From assembly GCA_965213595.1 (NCBI GenBank), contig CBDBZO010000004.1:1-64000 (forward strand): a DNA stretch of 64,000 nt. Direction: 5' to 3'. The stretch is from JBCCFC01 sp965213595 (GTDB taxonomy: Bacteria > Chloroflexota > Anaerolineae > Caldilineales > Caldilineaceae). Below, piece by piece: positions 17,624-26,638 of this stretch. The notes below the pieces were generated by a model, which ran no database searches, was not told the DNA's origin, and saw only the letters and a program-made list of their open reading frames with translations. Numbering within the stretch: position 1 is the stretch's first letter; every line of letters begins with the position of its first letter. The position numbers and the translations under genes were made by a program.

Positions 17624-18927
17624 TGCAGCTTCTCGGCAGACGCCAGCTCGCCCTCAGCATCGGCGCGCTGCTTTCGGGGACGGCCCTGGCGCGCGTCCTC
17701 TCGGCGGTAGGGCTGCTGCTGATGGCGCGGCTGGTGGGGCGCGAGCAGTTTGGGCAATACGCGGCCTGCTGGTCGCTGGCGCGGCTGTCCGCCGTCGTCT
17801 TTTCGCTGGGCTTTGAATCGTGGCTGCTCCACCAGCGCAGCAGCGAGCGCGAGCTGCTGGCGCGACGCACGAGCGCGGCGTTGCTGGTCGAGGGGGCGCT
17901 GGGGCTGGCCTGGCTGGCTGGCCTGGTTGCCCTTTCGACCGTGCTGCCCGCGAGCGTCTTCCCCCTGCCCGTGCTGATGCTGGTCGCCGTGGTGGTGTGG
18001 ACGGAGCAGTTGGCCACCGTTGTTTGGAGCGCCTTCAAGGCGGCGCTGCAAAATCGTATCACCTTTCTGCTGCTAACGCTCTACCAGCTCTTGCTCTTCG
18101 GCGTTACCGCTGGCCTCGTGCTGGCGGGGGTCGAAGCGCTTCAGCCCTATTTGCTGCTGCGCGCCGCCGCTTCAGTGGTAGCCGTCACGCTGACGCTGGC
18201 CGTGCTGGTTTGGCAGCTGGGCCTGCCGTTTGTGCCCGAGCAGCTGTGGGCGTTTACCCGCGCATCGCTGCCCTTCGCGCTCTCCATGCTGCTGACGCTG
18301 CTCTACGAGCGCGCCGATGTCGTGATTATCGGCTTCTGGCTGGGCGAGGAGCAGGCGGGGCTGTACGCGCCAGCCGTCACGTTGATGAGCTCGCTCTTTC
18401 TGATTCCGGCGGCGCTCTTTGGCGTGCTCGTGCCGCTGTGGAGCCGTCTTTACGCCACGCGCGGACGAGCGATTTGGTCCTCCGCGCGCACCTTTTTGCT
18501 GGGCAGCAGCGGGCTGGGGCTGCTCATGGCTGGCGGCGTCGCCCTGCTGGCCCATCCGCTGATTCGCCTCGTCTACGGCGACGAATTTCGCGCGGCGGGC
18601 GACGTGCTGGTTGTGCTGAGCGCGATTCTCTTTCTGCGCTGCCTGACCTTTGTCGCGGCGTCGCTGATCGTCGCCGTGGGGCGGCAGCAGCAGCGCGTGG
18701 TCGTGCAGGCGATGGCCGCCGCGCTCAACGTGGGGCTCAACTTGGCCCTCGTGCAGCGAGTGGGCATTGTCGGCGTGGCGGGCGTCTACGTGCTGAGCGA
18801 GGCCGTGCTGATGCTTGGCTACCTGCTGCTGATCCGGCGCTGGCTCCACCAGCCCAGCGAGAGGGCCCCCGCCCCCGCTTCTTCCATCACCGATGAGCCA
18901 CCCAGCCATGTCGCAACCGGCCGTTGA
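17623..18927 (+). CDS. Polysaccharide flippase (Wzx/MOP-type)
   Basis: A 434-aa protein with about twelve hydrophobic helices and the Polysacc_synt layout. It begins MQLLGRRQLALSIGALLSGT, followed by ARVLSAVGLLLMARLVGREQFGQY, the typical first helix and amphipathic loop of O-antigen flippases. An internal charged loop, LYERADVVIIGFWLGEEQAG, is also characteristic of MOP exporters. It would move lipid-linked repeat units across the cytoplasmic membrane. The start overlaps the previous gene by one base. Confidence 0.88.
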   Translation: MQLLGRRQLALSIGALLSGTALARVLSAVGLLLMARLVGREQFGQYAACWSLARLSAVVFSLGFESWLLHQRSSERELLARRTSAALLVEGALGLAWLAGLVALSTVLPASVFPLPVLMLVAVVVWTEQLATVVWSAFKAALQNRITFLLLTLYQLLLFGVTAGLVLAGVEALQPYLLLRAAASVVAVTLTLAVLVWQLGLPFVPEQLWAFTRASLPFALSMLLTLLYERADVVIIGFWLGEEQAGLYAPAVTLMSSLFLIPAALFGVLVPLWSRLYATRGRAIWSSARTFLLGSSGLGLLMAGGVALLAHPLIRLVYGDEFRAAGDVLVVLSAILFLRCLTFVAASLIVAVGRQQQRVVVQAMAAALNVGLNLALVQRVGIVGVAGVYVLSEAVLMLGYLLLIRRWLHQPSERAPAPASSITDEPPSHVATGR

Positions 18928-20293
18928 GCCTCGCCGCCTGCTTATTATCAACGTGCACTCCACGCTCAATGCGGGCGACCACGTGCTGCTGCACAGCTCG
19001 CTCGCTCAACTGCGGCAAAACTTTCCCCGCTGCACCTTTACGCTGGCCATCAACAATCCCGCCAGCGCAGCGGGCGCTGAATTGGCGGGCCTCGACCATG
19101 AAGTCGCGGACGCCGCCGCGCCGGAAGCCGTTGGCTCGTTCACCCACTGGCTCAAGCGCAGCGATCCCGCTCGCGCCGCGTGGCGCGGGGGCAACCTGCT
19201 GCTGTCGCCGCTGCTCTGGGGCGGGGCGCTGCTGGCGGCGCTGATTTACCGGCTCACGGGGCGCACGCTGCTGCTTCTGCCGCGGGCGAGCCAGCGTCGC
19301 CTGCTGCGCGCGTATTTGGGAGCCGATCTCGTCGTCAGCTGTGCGGGCAACTTTTTTTACAGCAGCGGGGCGCTGAGCGCGGGCTTTTTGCTGCACGCCT
19401 GGGCCTTTGCCTACGCTTGGCTAGTGGGCAAGCCCGTCTACACGATGCCGCAAACCCTGGGCCCCCTGCGCCGACGCTGGGAGCGCGCCATCCTGCGCGC
19501 CGTGCTGCGGCCGGCGCGGCTGCTGCTGGTGCGCGACGAGCAGTCGCTGAGGCTGCTGCAACGGTTTAAGCTCGACCCGGGCAAGACGCGCCTCCTGCCC
19601 GATATTGCTTTTCTGTTTGACAGCGATTTGTCTTCTAATGAGATAAACGAGGAAACTCTGCGGGCGCACAACGTCGAGCAGACCAGGCAACCGCTGCTGG
19701 GCGTCACGCTCATCAACTGGGGCGCGCAAAATCAGCGCTTTCGTGACCAGGCGGTCTACGAAGAGGCCGTGGCGCTGGCGATCCGCAAATTTGTGGCGCA
19801 GCACGACGGGCGCGCCGTGCTCTTCCCCCAGGTGCGCGGCCCCCGCCCGCCGGACGACGACCGCGTGCCCGCGCGGCATGTTGCAGCCAAGCTGAGCGAT
19901 CTGGGTGACCGCGTCCTGCTGATCGAGGAGGAGATGTCGCCGTCCGCGCTCAAGCGCGCTTATGGACAAACCGATCTCTTCCTCGGCAGCCGCCTCCACT
20001 CCAACATCTTTGCGCTGATGGAAAGCGTACCCGTGGTTGCGATTGCCTACCAGCCCAAAACGCACGGCACGCTGCGCCTGCTGGGGCTCAGCCGGTGGGC
20101 CATCGATATCGAAGAGGCGCGGGGCGACGCCGTGGCGCGGCTGATCAATCAGCTGTGGCAGGAGCGCGACGCCGTGCGCGCCCACCTGGCGCAAGTCGTG
20201 CCGTCTATTCAGCGGGAGGCCGCCCAGGCGGGGCGCTGGATTCGCGAGGATTTTGAGCGCGCAGCAGCGGCAGCAGCGCCGCGGCGTAGATGA
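18893..20293 (+). CDS. Polysaccharide pyruvyl transferase family protein
   Basis: A 466-aa protein. The N-terminus RRLLIINVHSTLNAGDHVLL has the N-x-G-D signature of the CsaB/WcaK group, the centre has GKPVYTMPQTLGPLRRRWER, and the C-terminal half has TDLFLGSRLHSNIFALMESV with the conserved G-x-R-x-H. These enzymes transfer pyruvate from PEP to sugar residues, or act as related GT-B enzymes. Its start lies inside the end of the flippase gene (35-base overlap). Its last 89 bases overlap the end of the convergent GT39 gene. Confidence 0.85.
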   Translation: MSHPAMSQPAVEPRRLLIINVHSTLNAGDHVLLHSSLAQLRQNFPRCTFTLAINNPASAAGAELAGLDHEVADAAAPEAVGSFTHWLKRSDPARAAWRGGNLLLSPLLWGGALLAALIYRLTGRTLLLLPRASQRRLLRAYLGADLVVSCAGNFFYSSGALSAGFLLHAWAFAYAWLVGKPVYTMPQTLGPLRRRWERAILRAVLRPARLLLVRDEQSLRLLQRFKLDPGKTRLLPDIAFLFDSDLSSNEINEETLRAHNVEQTRQPLLGVTLINWGAQNQRFRDQAVYEEAVALAIRKFVAQHDGRAVLFPQVRGPRPPDDDRVPARHVAAKLSDLGDRVLLIEEEMSPSALKRAYGQTDLFLGSRLHSNIFALMESVPVVAIAYQPKTHGTLRLLGLSRWAIDIEEARGDAVARLINQLWQERDAVRAHLAQVVPSIQREAAQAGRWIREDFERAAAAAAPRRR

Positions 20294-21617
20294 TCAGCAG
20301 AAACTGCGTCGTCCAGCGGAAGCGCGGCGAGCCAAAAAAGGGAAGCTGGCTGGCAACGCTGTAGACCACGAGCAGCAGCGGCCACAGCAGACGAGCCTGG
20401 CCGCGGCGAAGCAAAATCACCACGCTGCCCAATGCCGCCAGCAGCATGGGCCAGTAGGCCAGCTCGCTCGCCAGCCGCAAAGTGCCCACCAGCGCCGGCG
20501 GAATCGGCGCTCGCGTTTGAAGCAGCACCCAATCCAGCCCCCAGTGATCGCGGTTGAGCGAAAACCAGAGCTTGCGCGGCAGCAGCGAGAGCACGTGCAG
20601 CGGGTTGTCGACAATGTAGCGGAGGGCCTGCGCCGCGGCCTCGTCTTCATTCTCGGGCTGCCAAAACTCGCCCGGCGGCGACATGTAAGCGCCCGTCGCG
20701 TCGGGGTTGTTGCCAATCCACAGGTTGATGCCGCCGTTCAGCGCCACCGGCACCAGCCGATCCGCTGCCAGGCTAGCGTACACGATCCACGGCAAAATCA
20801 GCAGAATGGCCAGCAGCTGGGCTACCGTCACCCGCTTGAGCGCCGCCCCATCAAACGCTGCGCGCAGCCGCCGCGGCTGGCCGAGCCAGAGTACGGCGGG
20901 GAGCAGCAGCCAGAGCGGTCGCATTAGCGTGGCCAGCGCCGCAATGGCCGCAATCGACGCCGCGCGCGGCCACGTCCACTGTGCGTTGTAGGGCCGGGTG
21001 CGTCCCAAGTGGGCAGGGCGTTCGACCTCTCCCCCTCGGCGTCGATTCGTCATCGACGAAGCCTCGAAAACCCCCTCTCCTCTGAGGAGAGGGGGTTGGG
21101 GGGAAAGGTCTGGCATAGCAACCGGTGAAACTTTGGCTTGCAACCGCTCTTGTCCAGTTAATCTCTCCGGTAGGCTCAGCCACACGCCGAGCGCGAGCAG
21201 GCACTGCAGCAAAGTTTCGTAGCGGATCAGCACCAGGGGAAAGATGTACGACGGCATCACCGCCATCAAGGTCAAACTGAGCAGGGCCGTGGTTTGCCCG
21301 AACAGCCTGTGAGCGATCAGGCCCGTCAGCACGAGCAGAAACAGGGCGAGCCCAAAATTGAGGAGCAGCCCCGCCTCCACGTTTGGCCCAAATAGGCGAT
21401 AAACCAGCGAAAGCACGAGCGGGTAGCCCGGTGGCCAAAAGGGCACGCCGTACGCCTCGCCGCGGCTGAGCCGCAGCGCCAGCGTGTGATACTGAATTTC
21501 GTCCGCCACGATTTCGTGTGGATTGACAATCAACCAGGTGAGGCGGATTGCGCTGGCTCCGAAAACGATGGCAACAAAGGCAAGCGTGTAGGTGCGTGGT
21601 GACAGATGATTCTGCAT
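20205..21617 (-). CDS. GT39-type membrane glycosyltransferase with an embedded repeat
   Basis: A 470-aa polytopic protein, start MQNHLSPRTYTLAFVAIVFG. The first loop holds HEIVADEIQYHTLALRLSRG, the D-E motif of ArnT/PMT-like GT-C enzymes, followed by GVPFWPPGYPLVLSLVYRLF. About ten hydrophobic segments follow. Residues roughly 168-210 (LSPQPPLLRGEGVFEASSMT and onward) are encoded by a palindromic dispersed repeat and are unlike membrane protein; they probably form a cytoplasmic or periplasmic loop. It likely transfers a sugar from a polyprenyl carrier. The convergent overlap of 89 bases with the pyruvyltransferase-like gene is unusual. Confidence 0.82.
   Translation of the reverse strand: MQNHLSPRTYTLAFVAIVFGASAIRLTWLIVNPHEIVADEIQYHTLALRLSRGEAYGVPFWPPGYPLVLSLVYRLFGPNVEAGLLLNFGLALFLLVLTGLIAHRLFGQTTALLSLTLMAVMPSYIFPLVLIRYETLLQCLLALGVWLSLPERLTGQERLQAKVSPVAMPDLSPQPPLLRGEGVFEASSMTNRRRGGEVERPAHLGRTRPYNAQWTWPRAASIAAIAALATLMRPLWLLLPAVLWLGQPRRLRAAFDGAALKRVTVAQLLAILLILPWIVYASLAADRLVPVALNGGINLWIGNNPDATGAYMSPPGEFWQPENEDEAAAQALRYIVDNPLHVLSLLPRKLWFSLNRDHWGLDWVLLQTRAPIPPALVGTLRLASELAYWPMLLAALGSVVILLRRGQARLLWPLLLVVYSVASQLPFFGSPRFRWTTQFLLIIYAAALLPLLRAQNPRESSAPPGRPPAE
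20995..21115. repeat. Dispersed palindromic repeat inside the GT39 coding region
   Basis: The core CCCCTCTCCTCTGAGGAGAG with outer G- and C-rich arms belongs to the same family as 11019-11116. It keeps the reading frame open across about 40 codons. The related copy at 22960 shares the stretch TCGACGAAGCCTCG with this one. Confidence 0.7.
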
Positions 21618-21654
21618 GATGGCTACGAACAGCTCGTGGCACTTTGGAATCAGG

Positions 21655-21698
21655 GGGCGTCCGTACGGGCACGCCATGGCGTGCCCGTACGGACGCCC
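21655..21698. repeat. 44-bp perfect palindrome in a divergent promoter region
   Basis: Both arms read GGGCGTCCGTACGGGCACGC plus CA and meet at CCATGG. It lies in the 132-bp gap between the GT39 gene (minus) and the GT4 gene (plus), so it sits within both 5' regions and could be an operator or a mobile palindrome. Confidence 0.7.
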
Positions 21699-21749
21699 AA
21701 CTTTACGTGGGCATCTTTCAGCATCAGTGTACTCCACCTCGGCAACAAA

Positions 21750-22925
21750 ATGAAACGAATTCGGGTATTGGAAATCATCAACGGCTTTGCTGTGGAGGGG
21801 CCGCTGGGCGGGGTGGAGCGCTTTGGCATCGAACTGGCCCAAGCGCTGGATCCCGCGCGGATCGACCCTGTGGTCTGTGGGCTGTGGCAGTGGGGCACGC
21901 CGCATGAAGAGCGCTGGATTGCACAGCTGCGGTCGCGGGGGATTGCCGCCTTTGCCGCCACGCCCAAGCGCGACGACAGCCCCTATCGCAATTTCCTCGC
22001 CGCGCTGCGTGAAACTAGCGCACGGGTTCAGCAGCCGGTGGATGTGATCCACAGCCACAGCGAATTTGGCGACGTGGCGGCGCTGCTGCTGCGGCGGCGG
22101 CTGGGCGCGCGGGCCGTGGTGCGCACCGTGCACAACGAGCGCGAATGGCCCAAGCGGCCAGAGCGTCGCCTGCTGCTGACGAACTTAATCTACCCGCTGG
22201 CCTTTGGTGCGGAGCTGGGCATTTCACAGCGCGTGGCGGACAACTTGAACCGGAGACCGCTGGCCCGGCTGACTGGGCGTTTGGCGCGGCGGATGTACAA
22301 CGCGCTCAATTTTCAGCGCTTTGAGGGCGCGGCAGCCGATGCCGCCGCCGTGCGACGCGAGCTTGATCTTCCAGTCGACGCCGCCGTGATCGGCAGCGTC
22401 GGGCGGCTGACGGAGCAGAAGGGCTACCACGTGCTGCTGGCCGCCCTGCCCGCGGTGCTGCGGCGGCGGCCCGATGCGCGCCTGCTGCTTGTCGGCATGG
22501 GCGAGGCGGCAGCGGCGCTGCAGGCACAGGCGCAGCAGCTGGGGGTGGCGGAGGCCGTTCACTTCACCGGCGCACGCAGCGATGTCGAGCAGCTGTTTGG
22601 CACGATGGACCTCTTTGTCTCCTCGTCGCTGTGGGAAGGCTTGCCCACAGTGCTGCTGGAAGCGATGGCAGCGGGCGTGCCGGTGGTGGCGACGCGCGTA
22701 TCGGGCAACGTGGAGCTGGTGCAGCCGGGGCAAACGGGCCTGCTCGTGACGCCCAACGATCCCGATGCCCTGGCGGAGGGCCTCTGCTGGGCCCTTGCCA
22801 ACGGCGAGGCCATGCGGGCAATGGCGGCGCGTGCACAGCAGCGCGTTCGCAAGCAGTTTTCGATCAAGGGGGTTGCACGCCAGCACGAGGCGCTCTATGA
22901 GCGGTTAGTTGGTCTAGCAGTCTAG
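21750..22925 (+). CDS. Glycosyltransferase family 4 (GT-B)
   Basis: A 391-aa protein starting MKRIRVLEIINGFAVEGPLG. Acceptor-side motif GGVERFGIELAQAL and HSHSEFGDVAALL are in the N-domain. The C-domain has IGSVGRLTEQKGYHVLLAAL, RLLLVGMGEAAAALQAQA and the full E-x-x-x-x-x-x-x-E donor motif SSSLWEGLPTVLLEAMAAGV. This is the canonical GT4 catalytic signature. It is read away from the GT39 gene and is probably part of the same surface-glycan locus. Confidence 0.9.
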   Translation: MKRIRVLEIINGFAVEGPLGGVERFGIELAQALDPARIDPVVCGLWQWGTPHEERWIAQLRSRGIAAFAATPKRDDSPYRNFLAALRETSARVQQPVDVIHSHSEFGDVAALLLRRRLGARAVVRTVHNEREWPKRPERRLLLTNLIYPLAFGAELGISQRVADNLNRRPLARLTGRLARRMYNALNFQRFEGAAADAAAVRRELDLPVDAAVIGSVGRLTEQKGYHVLLAALPAVLRRRPDARLLLVGMGEAAAALQAQAQQLGVAEAVHFTGARSDVEQLFGTMDLFVSSSLWEGLPTVLLEAMAAGVPVVATRVSGNVELVQPGQTGLLVTPNDPDALAEGLCWALANGEAMRAMAARAQQRVRKQFSIKGVARQHEALYERLVGLAV

Positions 22926-22959
22926 CAAACATCTTTTGAGGGGTAAGAACGGCACGGCT

Positions 22960-23062
22960 GGCAGAACCCCAACCCCTCCCCGCTGGTTTTTGGTCGACGA
23001 AGCCTCGTAGCCCCTTCCCCTCTAGAGGGGAAGGGGTTGGGGAAGGGGAAGGGGTGCATCCG
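22960..23062. repeat. Dispersed palindromic repeat, 'CTCTAGAGGGG' variant
   Basis: CCCCTTCCCCTCTAGAGGGG is the core and AACCCCAACCCCTCCCC the outer arm. It occupies much of the 372-base gap 22926-23297. The rest of that gap holds a second copy-like inverted pair (GCGTCCCCGGCACGCC and GGCGCGTGCCGGGGACGC, about 23103-23168) and the terminator at 23215. No gene seen. Confidence 0.65.
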
Positions 23063-23214
23063 TCAATTGAACATTGGTGGACTACTAGCATGACTGTGAC
23101 TTGCGTCCCCGGCACGCCCCACACGCTGCATTGTCTTCCCCGTTTCTCTGGCGCGTGCCGGGGACGCAGGCTACTCAACCCATGATTCTTCGGGGGCGGT
23201 TCAACGCGCTTGGA

Positions 23215-23255
23215 CCAAAAAGAAGAGTCGAGGTCGGTTGACCTCGACTCTTCTC
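23215..23255 (-). terminator. Rho-independent terminator of the secreted protein gene
   Basis: Arms AGAAGAGTCGAGGTC and GACCTCGACTCTTCT enclose a 4-base loop. Read on the minus strand, the stem is followed by TTTTT. It lies about 45 bases after the stop at 23298. Confidence 0.85.
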
Positions 23256-23297
23256 AATTAACGGCGTTCTAACCGGACGTGCCTACACGTGCAGCAT

Positions 23298-24740
23298 TTA
23301 CTGCGTGGCCAGACCGTTGTAGTCTTCCGCCACCCTGACGCCTTCAAAGCTGGACTCGATGCGGGCGATGGCAATCAGCTCACTGCCGTCTGCACGGATG
23401 ATGGCCGACCCACCGAAGACGTTGTCGCCGGGGTTGGAGGAGGGGTAGCCAAAGTTTTGTAACCGTGCGGCATCGCCCTCGGCGTCAACAGCTGTGGAGT
23501 TGATCTTGGCGCCAGCGGGAATGGGAGGCAGCGCGTGCGTACCGACCAGGCCACCCACGGCATCGCGATACTCAACGACAACGCCCGAGGCGGTGTTGCT
23601 GCCCACGTTCTGGATAGCGAGGAAAGCGCGCTGCTGGGAGCCATTGTTAAAGAGATCGTCGCTGCTGTAGCGCACGTACGGAAGCGCCAGTTGGCTGGTG
23701 CCACCGGTCTCGCCCAGGAAGGCGGTGAAGCGGCCCGCGCGGCCAACCTTGCCCACCACCACAATCGGTGCGCCGTCGCTCGTTACCTGTGCCGAGCCGC
23801 TAAAGCCAGCGTCCAGCGTGTCACAGCCACCGAAGCTGGCCTTGTTGCCTGCCGCCACACTCGCCGTGGCCGTACCCGCGCTGCTGCCGTCCTGGTTCAG
23901 ATAGTTCACCGTGACGTTGGCACCATCCGTAAAGGAGGTGTTGGTGACGGCGTAGAAGGTCTCCTGGCCACCGAAGACGTTGCAAAGCGCCGTGGACATG
24001 AAGATGGTGTTGGCGCCGTTATTGAAGCCCTCAAAGGCGCGCGTGCCCACATCACTCACCTCGGCCTCGATCACGGAACCAACAATGTCCGCTGCCGTAT
24101 CGCTGCCGCTCTCGACGGCGGTAAAGATTGCGGAACCGTTGAAGCCGTCGGACAGGTCACTCAGCTGCTCCACGCTGAAGTAGGTGGCTGCACCAGCGGG
24201 GATACCCGCGCGCCCAATCTGGATCGGCGTGGGATTGCCAGCCACATAGAAATTGCCCGTGATGTCCACGTTGCCGCCCGACGCGTTCTGGATGGAGACG
24301 CGCGAGCTTTGGCCAAAGACGTTTTTGAGCACGGAGGCGGCAATCACCTGCGAGGAGCCGCTGCTAAAGCCGTTGGAGAGCGGGCGGTTGCGCACCACGT
24401 TGCCCTGCGGCACCTGCACCAGCGTGGCCACAATGGGGCCGTCCGCGGCCAGCACGGCCGAACCCAGGAAGTCCGCGGGCAGCGAAGCGTCGCCGCCCAA
24501 GTTGCCCACAAAGAGCGAGGAACCGGCCGAGGCGGCAATCTCGCGGCTGATCACAACCGGATCGCCGGAGCCTTGGTTGAAGAAGGAGAACTGAACCGTC
24601 GTGTTTGAATCGCCAATGTTCTGATAGGTAATGGATGTAACAAAATCGGCGCTGAAGCCCGTGTCCTGCGCCGACACCAAGGTGGCGGAGCCAAAGAGCA
24701 TCAGCACAGCCAACAGCGTGGCAAGTTTAAGATGTTTCAT
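23298..24740 (-). CDS. Secreted protein with three internally similar beta-rich segments
   Basis: A 480-aa protein beginning MKHLKLATLLAVLMLFGSAT and LVSAQ, a clear Sec signal peptide with likely cleavage after VSA. The mature part is Gly/Ser/Ala/Val rich and Lys/Arg poor. A unit of about 110 residues recurs, each containing a sequence such as LPADFLGSAVLAADGPIVAT, LSDGFNGSAIFTAVESGSDT, LDAGFSGSAQVTSDGAPIVV or FGGSAIIRADGSELIAIARI (pattern G-S-A-x-[V/I]-x-x-x-x-x-P-I-x-x). Such repeats suggest a cell-surface or extracellular beta-sandwich protein. No enzyme motif seen. It has its own terminator. Confidence 0.75.
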   Translation of the reverse strand: MKHLKLATLLAVLMLFGSATLVSAQDTGFSADFVTSITYQNIGDSNTTVQFSFFNQGSGDPVVISREIAASAGSSLFVGNLGGDASLPADFLGSAVLAADGPIVATLVQVPQGNVVRNRPLSNGFSSGSSQVIAASVLKNVFGQSSRVSIQNASGGNVDITGNFYVAGNPTPIQIGRAGIPAGAATYFSVEQLSDLSDGFNGSAIFTAVESGSDTAADIVGSVIEAEVSDVGTRAFEGFNNGANTIFMSTALCNVFGGQETFYAVTNTSFTDGANVTVNYLNQDGSSAGTATASVAAGNKASFGGCDTLDAGFSGSAQVTSDGAPIVVVGKVGRAGRFTAFLGETGGTSQLALPYVRYSSDDLFNNGSQQRAFLAIQNVGSNTASGVVVEYRDAVGGLVGTHALPPIPAGAKINSTAVDAEGDAARLQNFGYPSSNPGDNVFGGSAIIRADGSELIAIARIESSFEGVRVAEDYNGLATQ

Positions 24741-25094
24741 GCTTAGGTATCCTTTCGAGAAAACCATGTTTGGAAAGTTGCAAAAAAGCTGCGTGAGCAG
24801 CACGTCTGTCGGTCGAACGCCGTATCCGACATGGCTTGAATTGTAGCAGGTTTGCCATCGACCACAATACACAATACGGGTGATTTTTGCTGTTGCGAGC
24901 AGGTAATTTTAGTAACCCGTTTGGGGTACTACCTCTGGGAAATTGCTCAACCTGCAGAAAAATCAGAATTAGGGCATGGCGCGAGCGTTCGGTTACAATA
25001 GCCTCAGCGAGCGCACGAACACCTACGCTGTCAGCAGCTCCTATTGATCAACTTGTCGACGGCAAACAGGCCGCTTTGGGAAAGGAAAAACTTT
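24741..25094. other. 354-base gap without a recognised gene
   Basis: This holds the 5' region of the minus-strand secreted protein and of the plus-strand lipoprotein. No dispersed repeat or RNA gene was recognised. An open frame covers part of it (24887-25171) but it looks non-coding and overlaps the lipoprotein start. Confidence 0.5.
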
Positions 25095-25697
25095 GTGAAA
25101 TCTCGTATGCAGATGTTAACTGTCACCCTCTTGATGATGGTGGCGCTCTTGACAAGTTGCCGCAACGCTGAGCTTGTCGAGGATGCTGGCCCGATGCCGG
25201 CCGCGACGCTTGAAGTCCAGGAGCTACAGAGCGACAGCCCCCTTGCCGACCAAGAAAGTCCCCTGGCACAGGCGGAAAGCCCCCTTGGTATCACCAGCGA
25301 TTCGGATGCCGTACAGGCAGCTGATCTGGATGTAGATGTCGAGCCCACCGCCGATTCAGCCGTGGTCGTTGGTCGACTTGTTTCCTTGACCACGAATGAG
25401 CCGCTGGCCGACCGCGTGGTGCGGCTGCCCGAGGTGTACTGTCCCGACGGCATCACCGAGGAGCAGAAGCGCGACGAATGCTTCTGGGCGCTGGATGACG
25501 CGTTTACACCCGGTGACATCACCGACGAGGATGGCATCTTTATCATTGAGGGAGTCGAGCCGCGAGACTACGTGCTGATGATAGGTGACGTGATGACCCG
25601 CTACACGGTGATTGAGGACAATGCCGAACGCCCCATTATTTGGACGCCCGCGGCAAACGATATTTTGGAGGTCGGTCAAATCGCCGTGGATATGTAG
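25095..25697 (+). CDS. Lipoprotein with a carboxypeptidase-regulatory-like fold
   Basis: A 200-aa protein. The GTG start at 25095 has GGAAA eight bases upstream and gives a signal peptide MLTVTLLMMVALLTSC ending in a lipobox (L-L-T-S-C). A Ser/Glu/Asp-rich linker follows. The C-terminal half has VVGRLVSLTTNEPLADRVVR, then GDITDEDGIFIIEGVEPRDY, a pattern of CarboxypepD_reg-like beta-sandwich domains. It is likely an outer-face membrane-anchored protein. It is 48 bases upstream of the response regulator and in the same direction, so the two may be co-expressed. Confidence 0.7.
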   Translation: MKSRMQMLTVTLLMMVALLTSCRNAELVEDAGPMPAATLEVQELQSDSPLADQESPLAQAESPLGITSDSDAVQAADLDVDVEPTADSAVVVGRLVSLTTNEPLADRVVRLPEVYCPDGITEEQKRDECFWALDDAFTPGDITDEDGIFIIEGVEPRDYVLMIGDVMTRYTVIEDNAERPIIWTPAANDILEVGQIAVDM

Positions 25698-25745
25698 CAG
25701 GAGCACCCGCTTTGTTTCCCGGCGCGGTTTTCGAGCAATAGCTTT

Positions 25746-26471
25746 ATGACACCCAACGAACCCAAACGACAAATCCTCGTCGTCGACGATGAATCGCGCA
25801 TGGTGCGCTTTGTAAAGATGAACCTCGACCTGGAGGGCTATATTACGCTGGAGGCCAACAACGGCCTGCAGGCGCTGGAGAAGGTGCGCGACCACAACCC
25901 GGACCTGGTGCTGCTCGACGTGGAGATGCCGGGCATGGACGGCTTTGAGACGCTCAAGCGCGTGCGCGAAATCAGCGAGGCGGCGGTGATCATGCTGACG
26001 GTGCGCTCGGACGAGGACGACCGCATCAAGGGGCTCGACCTGGGCGCAGACGACTACGTGACCAAGCCCTTTAGCCCGCGCGAGCTCTCCAGCCGCATCC
26101 GCGCCGTGCTGCGCCGCACCGAAAGCGCCGCCGGGCCGGAGCGCCAGCTCGTCCACATCGACGACCGCCTGCAGGTCGATCTCCAGCGCCGCGACGTGAT
26201 CGTCAACGGCGAGCGCATCAACCTGCGCCCCACCGAGTATCGTCTGCTCTACCACCTGATCCAGAACGCGGGCTGGGTTGTGCCGCACGAGACGCTGCTT
26301 ACCAAAGTGTGGGGCCACGAGTACATCGATGACAATCACCTGCTGCGGCTTTACATCACCTACCTGCGCAAGAAGATCGAGGAGGACCCATCGAACCCGC
26401 GCTATATTTTTACCGAGCGCGGGCTGGGCTACCGCTTCACCGAGCTGGAAGCGCCGAGCGAGCAAGACTAG
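25746..26471 (+). CDS. OmpR/PhoB-family response regulator
   Basis: A 241-aa protein. Receiver domain: acidic pair DDE near residue 16, phospho-acceptor Asp in LVLLDVEMPGMDGFE near residue 57, Thr in VIMLTVRSDEDD and Lys in DYVTKPFSPREL. Winged-helix DNA-binding domain: INLRPTEYRLLYHLIQNAGW, LLTKVWGHEYIDDNHLLRLY and YIFTERGLGYRF. No histidine kinase is present nearby, so it is an orphan here. Confidence 0.93.
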   Translation: MTPNEPKRQILVVDDESRMVRFVKMNLDLEGYITLEANNGLQALEKVRDHNPDLVLLDVEMPGMDGFETLKRVREISEAAVIMLTVRSDEDDRIKGLDLGADDYVTKPFSPRELSSRIRAVLRRTESAAGPERQLVHIDDRLQVDLQRRDVIVNGERINLRPTEYRLLYHLIQNAGWVVPHETLLTKVWGHEYIDDNHLLRLYITYLRKKIEEDPSNPRYIFTERGLGYRFTELEAPSEQD

Positions 26472-26497
26472 CGGAATCATATTTTGCACGTTCTGCC

Positions 26498-26590
26498 TCA
26501 CCCCCAAACCCCCTCTCCACGCGTGGAGAGGGGGCTTCACCCGACTCGTTACCCACGAACCAACAGCGAGGGGGGAGGTCGAACGCCCCG
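26498..26590. repeat. Dispersed palindromic repeat, 'CTCTCCACGCGTGGAGAG' family
   Basis: CCCTCTCCACGCGTGGAGAG is identical to the core at 11019-11116, with outer arms GCCTCACCCCC on the left and GGGGGGAGGTCGAACGCCCC on the right. It lies between the response regulator and the rpsB promoter. Confidence 0.7.
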
Positions 26591-26638
26591 GCGACGCAGG
26601 TGCGCCCCCAAATTGAAACACACCACGCCGCCAAAATC

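Noticed and set aside
22926..23180. Possible CRISPR from closely spaced G/C-rich repeats
   Set aside because: Units are palindromic variants without regular spacers or equal repeat length; no cas genes in the window.
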